From SZUA-36 sp963774415 (lineage in GTDB: Bacteria > Pseudomonadota > Gammaproteobacteria > Xanthomonadales > SZUA-36), in assembly GCA_963774415.1 (NCBI GenBank), contig CAVZEU010000004.1:382181-446180 (forward strand): 64,000 nucleotides of DNA. Direction: 5' to 3'. The stretch's first letter is position 1; every line of letters starts with the position of its first letter. Under the pieces are notes generated by a model. It was given only the letters and a program-made list of their open reading frames with translations, was not told where the DNA came from and did no database searches. Both the position numbers and the translations under genes were made by a program. Positions 7,756 through 16,499 of the stretch are shown one piece after another.

Positions 7756-9089
7756 TGCCGGAAGAGGCCGCTTCCACGGACAGCGAATCACACTCGCCGC
7801 TGCGCCGCGCCGGCAGGAATTTCGGCAAGCTGCTGAGCGGCCGCGGCGTGGCCGCGTTGCTGGAACTGCTTTCCATCGCCCTGGTGGCGCGTACGCTGAC
7901 CCCCGAATTACTGGGTTACATCGTACTGACCCAGTCGTACGTACTGGTTGTGCGCGGGCTGTTCAATTTCAAACTCTACGAAGTGCTGGTGCGCTTCGGC
8001 GTGCCGTTGCTGGAAGGGGGCGACAAAAAGGGTTTCAAGGAACTGCTGCGCCTGACCCTTTTTATCGACACCGCCTCCTGTTTCATCGCCATGCTGATCG
8101 CGATCGCGGCGGCGCCGCTGGTGGGCAGGCTGCTTGGCTGGGATGCGGACCTGCCGTACCTGACCATTATTTACAGTACGTCGCTTTTGACCTACGGTTT
8201 CGGCACCGCCAAGGGCGTGCTGCGTATTTTCGACCGCTACGGCACGCTCAGCATTCAGCTGATGATCGGCCCGGTGCTGCGTCTCGCCGGCATCCTGGTG
8301 GTGATGGCGATCCGGCCCGATGTCTTCTGGTACGTGATCGCGCTGACGCTGGCCACCGCCATCGGCAACGCCGTTCTGATCGAACGCGGCTGGAGCGAAC
8401 TCAAGCGCCAGACCGGTGCGCTGAGCTTCAAGGGATTTTCCCTGCGCGGCTGGAACAAGCAGTTTCCGGGGCTCAAGGGATTCATCGGCATCGTCTACTG
8501 GCAGTCCAACGTCGACCTGTTGCCGAAGCAGATCGGCACACTGCTGGCCGGCACGCTGCTGGGCCCGGCCGGCGCCGGCTACCTGCGCCTGGCCACGGAG
8601 ACCACCAAGATCCTGTCCAAGCCAGGGTCCCTCCTGCGGCAGGTGCTGTTCCCGGACATGGTCAGGATGTGGGTGCGCCAGAGCAGTATCTTCGGTTCTC
8701 TGCTGTCGCGCGCGCTGGTGCTGTCGGCGCTCTTCGGCGGCCTGTTCACGGTGGCTTCACTCTTCGGCGGCAGGTGGGTCTTCGGCACCGCGCTCGGCGA
8801 CGACTACACGAAGGCAGGGCCGCTGCTGACGCTGCTGCTGATCGCCGCCACGCTGGAGTTGCTGGCGACCGTCATGCGCTCCGCCGGTTACGCCATGGGC
8901 CACGCCGGCAAGATCCTGCGCCTGCACCTGGTCAGCGCGGTCATCTACCTCGCCGCCTTTGTCCTGTTGACGCCGATGACCGGCCTGCTGGGGCCGGGGC
9001 TGGCGTCCTGCGTCGCGGCGGTCGTGCCGCTGGCCGGCATCGGCCTGCTGGTCCTGGGGAGCATGCGCCGGGCGCGGCTAGGCACTTGA
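7755..9089 (+). CDS. oligosaccharide/lipid-linked sugar flippase (MOP superfamily)
   Basis: A 444-residue integral membrane protein with about 12 hydrophobic segments, for example VAALLELLSIALVARTLTPELLGY, SCFIAMLIAIAAAPLVGRLL and a C-terminal pair near VSAVIYLAAFVLL and LASCVAAVVPLAGIGLLV. The pattern and the N-terminal GRGVAALLELL...LTPELLGYIVL fit Wzx-like polysaccharide exporters, which move undecaprenyl-linked repeat units across the inner membrane. It overlaps the sulfotransferase gene by one base (TAATG) and ends the plus-strand operon, 12 bp into the convergent nuclease gene. No Wzy polymerase is visible in the window. Confidence 0.85.
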   Translation: MPEEAASTDSESHSPLRRAGRNFGKLLSGRGVAALLELLSIALVARTLTPELLGYIVLTQSYVLVVRGLFNFKLYEVLVRFGVPLLEGGDKKGFKELLRLTLFIDTASCFIAMLIAIAAAPLVGRLLGWDADLPYLTIIYSTSLLTYGFGTAKGVLRIFDRYGTLSIQLMIGPVLRLAGILVVMAIRPDVFWYVIALTLATAIGNAVLIERGWSELKRQTGALSFKGFSLRGWNKQFPGLKGFIGIVYWQSNVDLLPKQIGTLLAGTLLGPAGAGYLRLATETTKILSKPGSLLRQVLFPDMVRMWVRQSSIFGSLLSRALVLSALFGGLFTVASLFGGRWVFGTALGDDYTKAGPLLTLLLIAATLELLATVMRSAGYAMGHAGKILRLHLVSAVIYLAAFVLLTPMTGLLGPGLASCVAAVVPLAGIGLLVLGSMRRARLGT

Positions 9090-10562
9090 AGCCCGTTCGA
9101 AAAAGTGTACCAGCCGCACCATGGCCTCGGTGTCGTGCTTGCAGTATTTGAGCAGGTCCGCGCGTATTTGCGCTTTCCTCGCGGCCGCGGTTTCGGGGCG
9201 GATCGCCTCGAGGTAGGCGTTCGCCGCCTCGGTGCCCTCGTGGATGCCCTCGAGACGGGCGTAGTCCATCTCGGGCGCGATCGTCGGCAGCACCGCCTTG
9301 ATCGACCATGATCCCAGCATGTCGGGGTGGTAGTAGCTGGACTTGGTCACCGGGTACAGGTCGACCAGCCGTTCGATGATGGCGCCGAGGGCAGCGGCCA
9401 GGTCCGGGTAGCGCGCGATCAGGCCCTCGATCACCTTGCGCTCATAGTTGGTGTACATCAAAACGGGCCCGTCGGTCTCCAGCGTCTCGATCAGCGCCAG
9501 CGCCAGCGCCCGCATCGGCGCCTCGCCCGAGAGGTCGAGGAATTCCGCGTGCTGCATCTCGCCTGCTGCCCGCTCGATGTGGCAGGACCACTGGAACGGC
9601 AGCGCCTGGTACGGGCGGGTGCCGGCCCACAGCGGCACGGCCGGGCCAGCGGTTTCGAAGTCGAGATAGAAGCGCGGGTAGGGCAGGGAATCGACGAAAC
9701 GCCGCGCGTCGGGCAGCAGTTCAGGCACACCCGCGCGGGTCACGCGCTGGATACGCTGCTGCGTTTCGCTGCGGATGGCGCCCGGGGGCACGTCGCAGAT
9801 ATCGCAGTAGCCGGCTTCGACCCAGCGTCCGAGCTGCTTTTTGCCGCCGCCGAGGCCCTGCACCGGGTAGCGGCTCTCGCCCGGCCAGCAAAAATCGATG
9901 AACGGGCAGGCGTAAGGTTCGCCGCAGTGCTGGCCGACGGGCACATTGGGCACCCCGCCCGCGACGGCTTCGCGGGCACGCCGCACCCACGTCGGCACCT
10001 CCGGCACCAGGGCCAGGACCTGTTCGGTCAGGTCGTGCTCGAGCAGGAGGCCCCCGTAGTCACCGTCGCCGGCATAGACGAAGTTGTTGTCAATGTGTGC
10101 CAGCGCCACGCGGCTCAGCGGATAACCCGACTCCAGGTGCACCCAGGCCTGCACCGCGCAGTCGTTGACGTGCTCGGGTTTGAGCCTGGTCGAGGCCTTG
10201 ACCTCGACCAGGCGCCAGCTCGGCCGGCCGCCGTCCTCGACCGGCAGCAGGACGTCCTCGCGCACCAGCACGCCGTCGTGCTGCAAGGTGGCCTCGAACA
10301 GCGGCCGACGCTCGCCTGAGGCCAGCCACTTGCGGGTCTCGTCGAGTGCGCCCGATAAATGGCCGCCGTCGTAGTCGATGAAGATGCCCGCAGCGCCGCC
10401 GTATAGCCGCACCGCCATCGCGCCGACCTCGTGGCCGACGGCAAAAGCGGCCTCGGTGGCCGCGGAGTATTGGGCCAGGTCCTTGCGGTTGACCTCGAGG
10501 TGAACGCGCTTCAGGCACTGCAGAGAGGACATGATGCGGGACTTGGACAGGCCGGTGGTCAC
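9078..10562 (-). CDS. Cas4/RecB-like plus DEDD exonuclease-like protein (DUF2779)
   Basis: A 494-residue two-domain nuclease candidate. The N-terminal half has SKSRIMSSLQCLKRVHLEV, a PD-(D/E)xK-like core (D103 in REDVLL; E120 and K122 in LVEVKAS) and four Cys (C16, C213, C219, C225) arranged as in Cas4/AddB iron-sulfur nucleases. The C-terminal half is DUF2779, RNase H-like, with D301 and E303 in FYLDFETAG and a late KHDTEAM. GTG 10562 is chosen because GAGGAG lies eight bases upstream; a longer reading frame upstream overlaps the neighbouring gene. No cas genes or other defence genes are nearby, so DNA repair or defence are both open. It overlaps the convergent flippase gene by 12 bp. Confidence 0.82.
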   Translation of the reverse strand: MTTGLSKSRIMSSLQCLKRVHLEVNRKDLAQYSAATEAAFAVGHEVGAMAVRLYGGAAGIFIDYDGGHLSGALDETRKWLASGERRPLFEATLQHDGVLVREDVLLPVEDGGRPSWRLVEVKASTRLKPEHVNDCAVQAWVHLESGYPLSRVALAHIDNNFVYAGDGDYGGLLLEHDLTEQVLALVPEVPTWVRRAREAVAGGVPNVPVGQHCGEPYACPFIDFCWPGESRYPVQGLGGGKKQLGRWVEAGYCDICDVPPGAIRSETQQRIQRVTRAGVPELLPDARRFVDSLPYPRFYLDFETAGPAVPLWAGTRPYQALPFQWSCHIERAAGEMQHAEFLDLSGEAPMRALALALIETLETDGPVLMYTNYERKVIEGLIARYPDLAAALGAIIERLVDLYPVTKSSYYHPDMLGSWSIKAVLPTIAPEMDYARLEGIHEGTEAANAYLEAIRPETAAARKAQIRADLLKYCKHDTEAMVRLVHFFERASSA

Positions 10563-10599
10563 GTCGCGGACTCCTCGTCGCGTTCGTTGTTGCACATGC

Positions 10600-11379
10600 T
10601 CAGGCGAACCCCCGCGCCAGTTCGAATTGATAGCTGCGCGTACCGCTGTGCGCGCCGGCGCTGTCGAATTGCCGTTCCACGAATACGGCCTCGCCATCGC
10701 GGTCGATGAGCAAGGCCGTGGATGAGCGCGTGCCGTACTCGGGTGAGACGATGAAGGCCTGCCGGGTGATCCGTTCGGGCGAGAGCCCCGGGTCGGCGCC
10801 CGGCGGCTCGTCACCGGGCAGAATATTGCGGTTGGCGAGCAGTTCGAGCAAGGCTTCCGGGTCGATCCGATCCTGTTCCAGCAAGGCCTCGAGGCGGGCG
10901 CGGCCCCAGTGGACCTTGGGCCAGTCAGTGTCGAGCAGGTGGTTGCTGAGGCCGTGGCAGCCGGCGCTCACTTCGATGGCCCGGTCGCTGCGGTTGGAGA
11001 CGTGGAGCAGGGCGCCGGGCTCGCCGAGCAGCAGGTTGAAGCCGCGGTAATCCTGGCCCCGTGCAGCAAGGTGTGCAGCATAGTCCGCCGCCGCTTCCCG
11101 GCCGGTCAGGTAATCCCTGACGAGGTGGCCGCGGGAGTGTCGCATCCGCCCTTCCGGGTGTTGCGGCTCACGGTAATTGGTGATCGCCGCGAACTTTCCC
11201 TGCCGGGTGACGCCGAGCCAGGTGCCGCCGGCTTCGAGGTCGCGCCCGGCGAGCAGGTCGGGCGCGGCGGGCCAGAAGCCGGCCGCGGCGGTCGGGCGCT
11301 GGTGGAATTCGTCGCGGTTGGCGGCCACCACCAGCGGGTAATGCTCGGCAGCTTGCCAGGCGAAGAGGATCAGGCACAT
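10600..11379 (-). CDS. NRDE/TANGO2-family protein
   Basis: A 259-residue protein that starts MCLILFAW and carries the family-defining NRDE tetrad at residues 21-24, followed by RPTAAAGFW, AGRDLEAGGTWLGVTRQGKFAAITNYREP and a C-terminal GTRSSTALLID segment. This is the TANGO2/NRDE family; eukaryotic and bacterial members have been linked to heme movement and lipid/CoA homeostasis, and the fold is Ntn-hydrolase-like. The N-terminal Cys2 exposed after Met removal is consistent with that fold. It follows a small minus-strand reading frame by 10 bp and precedes the DUF2779 nuclease by 37 bp, so the three may share a transcript. The biochemical role here is unknown. Confidence 0.88.
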   Translation of the reverse strand: MCLILFAWQAAEHYPLVVAANRDEFHQRPTAAAGFWPAAPDLLAGRDLEAGGTWLGVTRQGKFAAITNYREPQHPEGRMRHSRGHLVRDYLTGREAAADYAAHLAARGQDYRGFNLLLGEPGALLHVSNRSDRAIEVSAGCHGLSNHLLDTDWPKVHWGRARLEALLEQDRIDPEALLELLANRNILPGDEPPGADPGLSPERITRQAFIVSPEYGTRSSTALLIDRDGEAVFVERQFDSAGAHSGTRSYQFELARGFA

Positions 11380-11389
11380 CGCCGTTTCT

Positions 11390-11551
11390 TTACCATTCGG
11401 TGCCCATCTCGATCAAGCGCGGGCCGAAGTTCGCTTGGTCGTGGTCCCGGTCGCGCATGGGCGTATTGAACACCATGCGCCGGCCAGCGTAAACCTCGAC
11501 CGCGTCCTTGCTGTGGCGCAGAAACGACACAGGTACCGGCAGCATCGCCAT
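11390..11551 (-). CDS. possible small protein of 53 residues, function unknown
   Basis: A short frame beginning MAMLPVPVSFLRHSKDAVEV and ending EMGTEW, 10 bp before the NRDE/TANGO2 start codon on the same strand. Tight spacing and compositional similarity to neighbouring genes make it a plausible co-transcribed small protein, but the ribosome site is weak (CGTGAA) and I recognise no family. A longer version starting at 11677 would run into the divergent DUF885 gene and is unlikely. It has no signal peptide or membrane segment. Confidence 0.4.
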   Translation of the reverse strand: MAMLPVPVSFLRHSKDAVEVYAGRRMVFNTPMRDRDHDQANFGPRLIEMGTEW

Positions 11552-11660
11552 TTCACGGGCAGGCAACCGCAACACTCGCCGCTGCCGCCATGACTTCTGC
11601 CACTGTGACCGGCCCGGGCTTTGGCATAGTTTGCCTACGAGCTGAGAGGAGCGCACGGAA

Positions 11661-13403
11661 ATGAAACCAAGCGGCAAGATCGCGTTGACCCTCCTGTTGT
11701 GGCTGGCCAGTGTCGCGGCCTACGCGCAGGAGTGGGTGAAGGAAAGCAACGAACACACGAGGGTGGTTTTGAAAGCGCAGTCGCAATTTCAGCCGGAAGG
11801 CGCTTCCGGCCTTGGTCTGACGGAATTTGACACGGCGGTCATGGACCTTGAGCCCGATGTCTATGCCCGCTCGATCGCAGTCGACCAGGCCCTGCTCGCC
11901 AAGACGCAGGACTGGCTGCAAACGACCGAAAACCCCAAGGTGATCCAGGACATCAACATTCTGCGCCAGGCGCTCGCCGACGGCATTCATTCGGCTACGC
12001 TGGAGCACAAGTACCTGCTGCCGTATTACAACCTGTCGCAGACGCTGTTTTTCGGTTTCAGGGCCTTGCTGGACCCGCGTGCCGACCACGCCCGCTACCC
12101 GGCGGCGCTGACGCGCCTGGCCGAGTACACCGGCAAGGCCGAGGGCTATACGTCGATCACGGAACTGGCCAAGGCGCGCACGATGGAGCGTTTTGCCGAG
12201 CCGGGTCTGCTGGGGCCATACAAGGGCGAGCTGGAGCGCGACCTCAAAAACGTCGCGCGTTTTGCCGGCGGCATGAAGCAGATCTTTGCCGCCTCGGGCC
12301 TTCACGGCTATCAGCAGGACCTGGATGTGTTGCTCGAGCAACTGGACGACTACGCCACCTGGCTGAAGACCGACATGCTGCCGCGCGCGCGGGCCGACCA
12401 CCGCCTGCCGGCCGAACTCTACGCCGACAACCTGAAGAACTTCGGTGTGCGCGAGGACCCCGAGGACCTGATCCGCGACGCCGAGTTCGGCTTCCAGGAA
12501 ATCAAGGGCCAGATGCGCTCGCTTGCGCGCCAGATCGCGGCAAAGCGCGGCTGGGACAACGGCGACTTGATGTACGTCATCAAGGAACTGAAGAAGAACC
12601 AGATCCCGCAGGGCGAAATCCTTGACGTGTACAAGTCGCGGCTGGCGAGCGTGGAGGACATGATCCGCAAGTACGACATCATCACGCTGCCCGAACGCAA
12701 GGCCTCGATCCGGCTGGCGACCGAGGCGGAATCGGCCAGTATCCCGGCGCCCTTCATGAGCCCGCCGCAACTGATCGGCAACACCGGTCAGTATGGTGAA
12801 TTCGTGCTGGTGCAGAACAACCCGGCGATGGCCGAGGACAGCCAGATGGACGACTGGAGCCACTACGCCGTGACCTGGGCGCTGACCGTGCATGAGGCCC
12901 GGCCGGGACACGAACTGCAGTTCGCCTCGCTGGTCGAGAACGGCACCTCGCTGGCGCGTTCCATCTACGCCTTCAACAGCGCCAACGTCGAGGGCTGGGG
13001 CCTTTACGCCGAGGCCATCATGCTGGAGCACCTGCCGCTGGACGGCCAGTTGTTCACGCTGTTCGCGCGGCTGCAACGGGCCGGGCGCATGTTCATGGAC
13101 CCGATGATCAACCTCGGCCGGCTGACCCAAGCGCAGGCGATCGACTTCATGATGAACCAGATCGGCCTTTCAAAGGCGATGGCCAGTTCCGAAGCCGACC
13201 GTTACGCCTTCCTCGCGCCGGGCCAGGCGACGGCGTATTACTACGGCTATCGCAACCTCGAGCGCCTGCGCACCGAGGTGGAGATGGCGCTGGGTGAGCG
13301 CTTCAACCAGCGCAAGTACCACGACTTCATCCTGGAGCAAGGCCTGCTGCCGCCGGACCTGCTGCGCCAGGCCGTGCTGGAGGATTTTTTGCCGAAGCAG
13401 TGA
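11661..13403 (+). CDS. secreted DUF885 metallopeptidase-like protein
   Basis: A 580-residue protein with a clean signal peptide (KIALTLLLWLASVAAYAQ) and the DUF885 core. The gluzincin-like motif VHEARPGH (H411, E412, H417) is followed by NVEGWGLYAEAI, whose E444 would be the third zinc ligand. DUF885 proteins are predicted zinc metallopeptidases, usually around 570-600 residues, exported to the periplasm or attached to membranes. GAGGAG precedes the ATG. The following gene encodes a distant relative that lacks the HExxxxH, so the pair may be an active peptidase and a non-canonical partner. The substrate is unknown. Confidence 0.88.
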   Translation: MKPSGKIALTLLLWLASVAAYAQEWVKESNEHTRVVLKAQSQFQPEGASGLGLTEFDTAVMDLEPDVYARSIAVDQALLAKTQDWLQTTENPKVIQDINILRQALADGIHSATLEHKYLLPYYNLSQTLFFGFRALLDPRADHARYPAALTRLAEYTGKAEGYTSITELAKARTMERFAEPGLLGPYKGELERDLKNVARFAGGMKQIFAASGLHGYQQDLDVLLEQLDDYATWLKTDMLPRARADHRLPAELYADNLKNFGVREDPEDLIRDAEFGFQEIKGQMRSLARQIAAKRGWDNGDLMYVIKELKKNQIPQGEILDVYKSRLASVEDMIRKYDIITLPERKASIRLATEAESASIPAPFMSPPQLIGNTGQYGEFVLVQNNPAMAEDSQMDDWSHYAVTWALTVHEARPGHELQFASLVENGTSLARSIYAFNSANVEGWGLYAEAIMLEHLPLDGQLFTLFARLQRAGRMFMDPMINLGRLTQAQAIDFMMNQIGLSKAMASSEADRYAFLAPGQATAYYYGYRNLERLRTEVEMALGERFNQRKYHDFILEQGLLPPDLLRQAVLEDFLPKQ

Positions 13404-13603
13404 GGGTCTCGGTGGGTGGTCGGGTGATCTCCGTGTGAAAGTTCAGCGGCCAGGTTAGCGAGGCGCCAGGCGTCTGCGTGGGCCGCTTTCGGCGCCTTGC
13501 CGGCCTGGCCGCAGCGGGCGCCCCGTTCGCCCCGGCTCCAACTATCTTTTTCCAGGCCCAATGATTAACCTGTATGCTCAATTCAGGAAAAAAGGCCGGA
13601 ACC

Positions 13604-15337
13604 GTGTCAACGCTGCATCCCTCCCAATCGCGCAACACCAAATCCCGAAACCACACCGCCCCGGCGCTGACGGCCCTGCTGTTACTGGTCATTGCGGCGA
13701 CATGGGCGGCGGCCGGTTGGGCGGCCAGCCCGGCAGCCAGAGCGGGGCACGAGGCGCCTGCTGAAAAGGCGCCGCCAGCCAAGGGCTACGATGACCTGCT
13801 GAGGCTGTTCGCCGACTGGCGGCAGTTCGCCAGGCCGCCGCTGCTCGACGGCGCGCCGGATTACACCGCGGAGACCACGGCGCGGCGTTACCGCGAACTC
13901 AAGAGCTACCAGCAGCGTTTGCAGGTGTTCAATATCAGCGGCTGGCCGGTGGCGCGGCAGGTCGACTGGCACCTGGTGCGGGCCGAGATGAACGGCATGG
14001 ATTTCAATATCCGCGTGCTGAAGCCGTGGCAGCGCGATCCGGCCTTTTACACCTCGGTGTGGACCGAGCAGAGCGACACCCCGGCGCACGAGGGCCCCAC
14101 CAACGACGCGCTGGTGGAGCTTTGGACCTATAGTTTTCCGCTCAGCGCCGCCGCCGAACGCAAGCTGACCGCCGAGCTCAGGACGATACCGCCGCTGCTG
14201 CGCCAGGCGCGGGCCAACCTGACCGGCAATGCCCGTGAATTGTGGGTCGCGGGTATCGAGAATCTGCGGGGGCAGGGCAAGGCGCTGGCCGCGCTGGCGA
14301 ACGAGACCCGCGGCAGCGGCGACGACTTCAAGGCGGCGCTCGGGGCCGCGCAAACCGCCACCAGCGAGTTTATCAGCTGGCTGCAAGCGCAGGCGCTATT
14401 GAAGACCGGGCCCTCGGGCGTCGGCAAGGACAATTACAACTGGCTGCTGCGCAACGTCTATCTGGTGCCGATGACCTGGGACGAGGAGGTGACCCTGCTC
14501 AGGCGCGAACTCGACCGCGCGCGCGCGTCGCTGGCGCTGGAGGAGCACCATAACCGCAAACTGCCGAAGCTGGTGGTGATCGCCAGCCCCGTCGAGTACC
14601 ATCAGCGTGCCGAGCGCGCTGTGAAGCGCTTCACCAACTTCCTCAGGGACCAGGACGTCCTCCCCGACTACCCGTATATCGAATCAGCGCTGGAAGCGCA
14701 TACCGGCGAGTTCGTGCCACCGGGGCGGCGCAATTTCTTCGCCACGGTCGCCCACCACCAACTGCTGGCGCTGTGGACCCACTGGTACCACTGGTTCGAC
14801 CACGGCCACATGGAAACGATGCCGAACCCGAGCCCGGTCCGGCGCGGGCCGCTGCTGTACAACATCTGGGCCTACCGCTCCGAGGGCATGGCCACCGCTT
14901 TCGAGGAAATGACGATGCACGCCGGTCTCTTTGACGACGAGCCGCGGGCGCGCGAACTGGTCTGGATCATGCTGGCGGCGCGGGCCGCGCGCGGCCTCGG
15001 TTCGCTGTACGCGCAGGCCAACATCTTCACGCTGCAGCAGGCGCGCGATTTCCACGTGGCCAACGTGCCGCGCGGCTGGATGCGCGCCGATCTGGACCTG
15101 CTCGGCTTCGAACAGCTGCTGTACCTGCGCCAGCCCGGTTACGGCGCCAGCTACGTGACCGGCAAGAGCCAGATGGAGAGACTGCTCGGCGAGATGCACC
15201 ATCGGGCCGGGAAGGATTTTCGCCTGTCCGAGTTCTTCCGCCAGTTCGACGACCAGGGCGTGATCCCGGTCAGCCTGATCGAGTGGCAACTGACCGGCGA
15301 TGACACCGGTATAAGGGAGTTGATGCCGGATTCATGA
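13604..15337 (+). CDS. divergent DUF885-like exported protein without HExxPGH motif
   Basis: About 577 residues with an N-terminal hydrophobic export segment (LTALLLLVIAATWAAAGWAAS). The overall architecture and the segment SEGMATAFEEMTMHAG resemble the EGWGLYAE helix of DUF885 peptidases, but the expected HExxPGH is replaced by VAHHQLLALWTHWYHWFDHGH, a histidine-rich run. It may bind metal differently or be catalytically dead. GTG 13604 follows AAAAAAGG by a reasonable distance; ATG 13574 is an alternative without a ribosome site. It lies 200 bp downstream of a canonical DUF885 gene on the same strand. The family assignment is tentative. Confidence 0.7.
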   Translation: MSTLHPSQSRNTKSRNHTAPALTALLLLVIAATWAAAGWAASPAARAGHEAPAEKAPPAKGYDDLLRLFADWRQFARPPLLDGAPDYTAETTARRYRELKSYQQRLQVFNISGWPVARQVDWHLVRAEMNGMDFNIRVLKPWQRDPAFYTSVWTEQSDTPAHEGPTNDALVELWTYSFPLSAAAERKLTAELRTIPPLLRQARANLTGNARELWVAGIENLRGQGKALAALANETRGSGDDFKAALGAAQTATSEFISWLQAQALLKTGPSGVGKDNYNWLLRNVYLVPMTWDEEVTLLRRELDRARASLALEEHHNRKLPKLVVIASPVEYHQRAERAVKRFTNFLRDQDVLPDYPYIESALEAHTGEFVPPGRRNFFATVAHHQLLALWTHWYHWFDHGHMETMPNPSPVRRGPLLYNIWAYRSEGMATAFEEMTMHAGLFDDEPRARELVWIMLAARAARGLGSLYAQANIFTLQQARDFHVANVPRGWMRADLDLLGFEQLLYLRQPGYGASYVTGKSQMERLLGEMHHRAGKDFRLSEFFRQFDDQGVIPVSLIEWQLTGDDTGIRELMPDS

Positions 15338-15363
15338 CGCCGCGCTGACTGCCCGGCGGGGTC

Positions 15364-16200
15364 TCACCAACGGCGGCGGAGGCCCGCGGCCCTGGCGGAA
15401 AGTTTTCTCAGCCCGGCCAGCAGATTCCCTGCGCGCCGTTGACGCGCGGTCAGAAAACCATCGATTTCGGCGGGGCCGAGTTCGCACCACTCGCGCGAGC
15501 GGGGAATCTCGTGATGGGCCGACCACAACACGCCGTTCAGAAGGAACCGGCGCAGGCCCGCCAGCTTCCAGGCCGAATGCGCATCGAGCCCGGTAAACAC
15601 GAACGACCTGCCGCCGCCCGGGCGCTCATAGGCCCAGGAGACGATATCCTGGATTCCGCCCCGGGACGAGCCCTGTAGTTTCTTGCCGGACCAGAGCAGC
15701 GGCGTAACGCCCCGCATCTCGTGCGTGAACTGGATATTGCCGAGCCAGCCGTCCCGGGCAGACCACGGCTCGAGGCCCGTTGTGACAGGGTGCTCGGGAA
15801 AATCCCGATGCCTGGACTTCCAATGACCGCGCGATGAAACGCCCGGGACATAGGTCCCACCCAGCCAGGCGGTGCCCGTGTCCGTCAGGGTGGTGGGGAA
15901 CGCGATTGACTTGTGTATAACCACGAGGCCGACCCCCCTGTCGACAGCCCGTTGCAGCCGCTGGATGCGTTCGGGTGATGCGAGGAAACCCTGCTTGCCG
16001 CCGCCACCGTCATAAAACAGGATCGCGGCACAGTCGTCGAGCAGGCGCTCGTCCTGCGGCCAGCCGCCATTGATGACGACGGGATCGATATCCTGCAATC
16101 GGCGGAGCAACCCGGCCGCCAGTGCGCATGCCGCCGCATAATCATGATGGCCTACACGGTCGTTGGTCCGCACCGGACCGGCGATAAGGGCTATTTTCAT
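15364..16200 (-). CDS. ThuA-like domain protein
   Basis: A 278-residue protein starting MKIALIAGP, with VVINGGWPQDERLLDDCAAILFYDGGGGKQGF, VDRGVGLVVIHKSIAFP, WLGGTY and HPVTTGLEPW. This is the class-I glutamine-amidotransferase-like fold of the ThuA (trehalose utilisation) family, common in carbohydrate-degradation loci and often of unknown catalytic role. The nucleophilic Cys of true amidotransferases is not seen; VVIHKSIAF occupies that place. ATG 16200 is chosen because GAGAAA precedes it and the ThuA fold begins there; a longer frame to 16311 adds an unrelated basic leader. No signal peptide is seen. It is convergent with the DUF885-like gene. Confidence 0.8.
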   Translation of the reverse strand: MKIALIAGPVRTNDRVGHHDYAAACALAAGLLRRLQDIDPVVINGGWPQDERLLDDCAAILFYDGGGGKQGFLASPERIQRLQRAVDRGVGLVVIHKSIAFPTTLTDTGTAWLGGTYVPGVSSRGHWKSRHRDFPEHPVTTGLEPWSARDGWLGNIQFTHEMRGVTPLLWSGKKLQGSSRGGIQDIVSWAYERPGGGRSFVFTGLDAHSAWKLAGLRRFLLNGVLWSAHHEIPRSREWCELGPAEIDGFLTARQRRAGNLLAGLRKLSARAAGLRRRW

Positions 16201-16499
16201 GGGTTTCTCGTTGCTCGGGCCGGGTTGGATTATAAGCAAATACCAAGCCCGCCCGCCACGAGTCCCGCGGGTCGTTAACAAGCATTTTACGCCAGTAAAC
16301 AACCATTTCACACGAGCGTGGGTACACTGACACCGAACTTGTTCGCCTCCACGGAGGTCTGAACATCGTTCAAAAAGGGAAGAGCGCTGATCACCCTGAT
16401 AAAGATCATTGGCTTCCTCCGTTGACCGGGCGTTCGCCGTTGCAGTGCACCTGCCAGGGACGAGCGCCTGTTTTTACGAACCTGCAGAGGCCGTGTTCC
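16201..16499. other. divergent intergenic region, about 300 bp
   Basis: This stretch separates the divergent ThuA-like and ATP-grasp genes and must carry both promoters. I see AT-richer sequence around 16270-16310 and a possible -10 (TACACT near 16323), but no convincing -35, operator or RNA gene. Confidence 0.4.
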
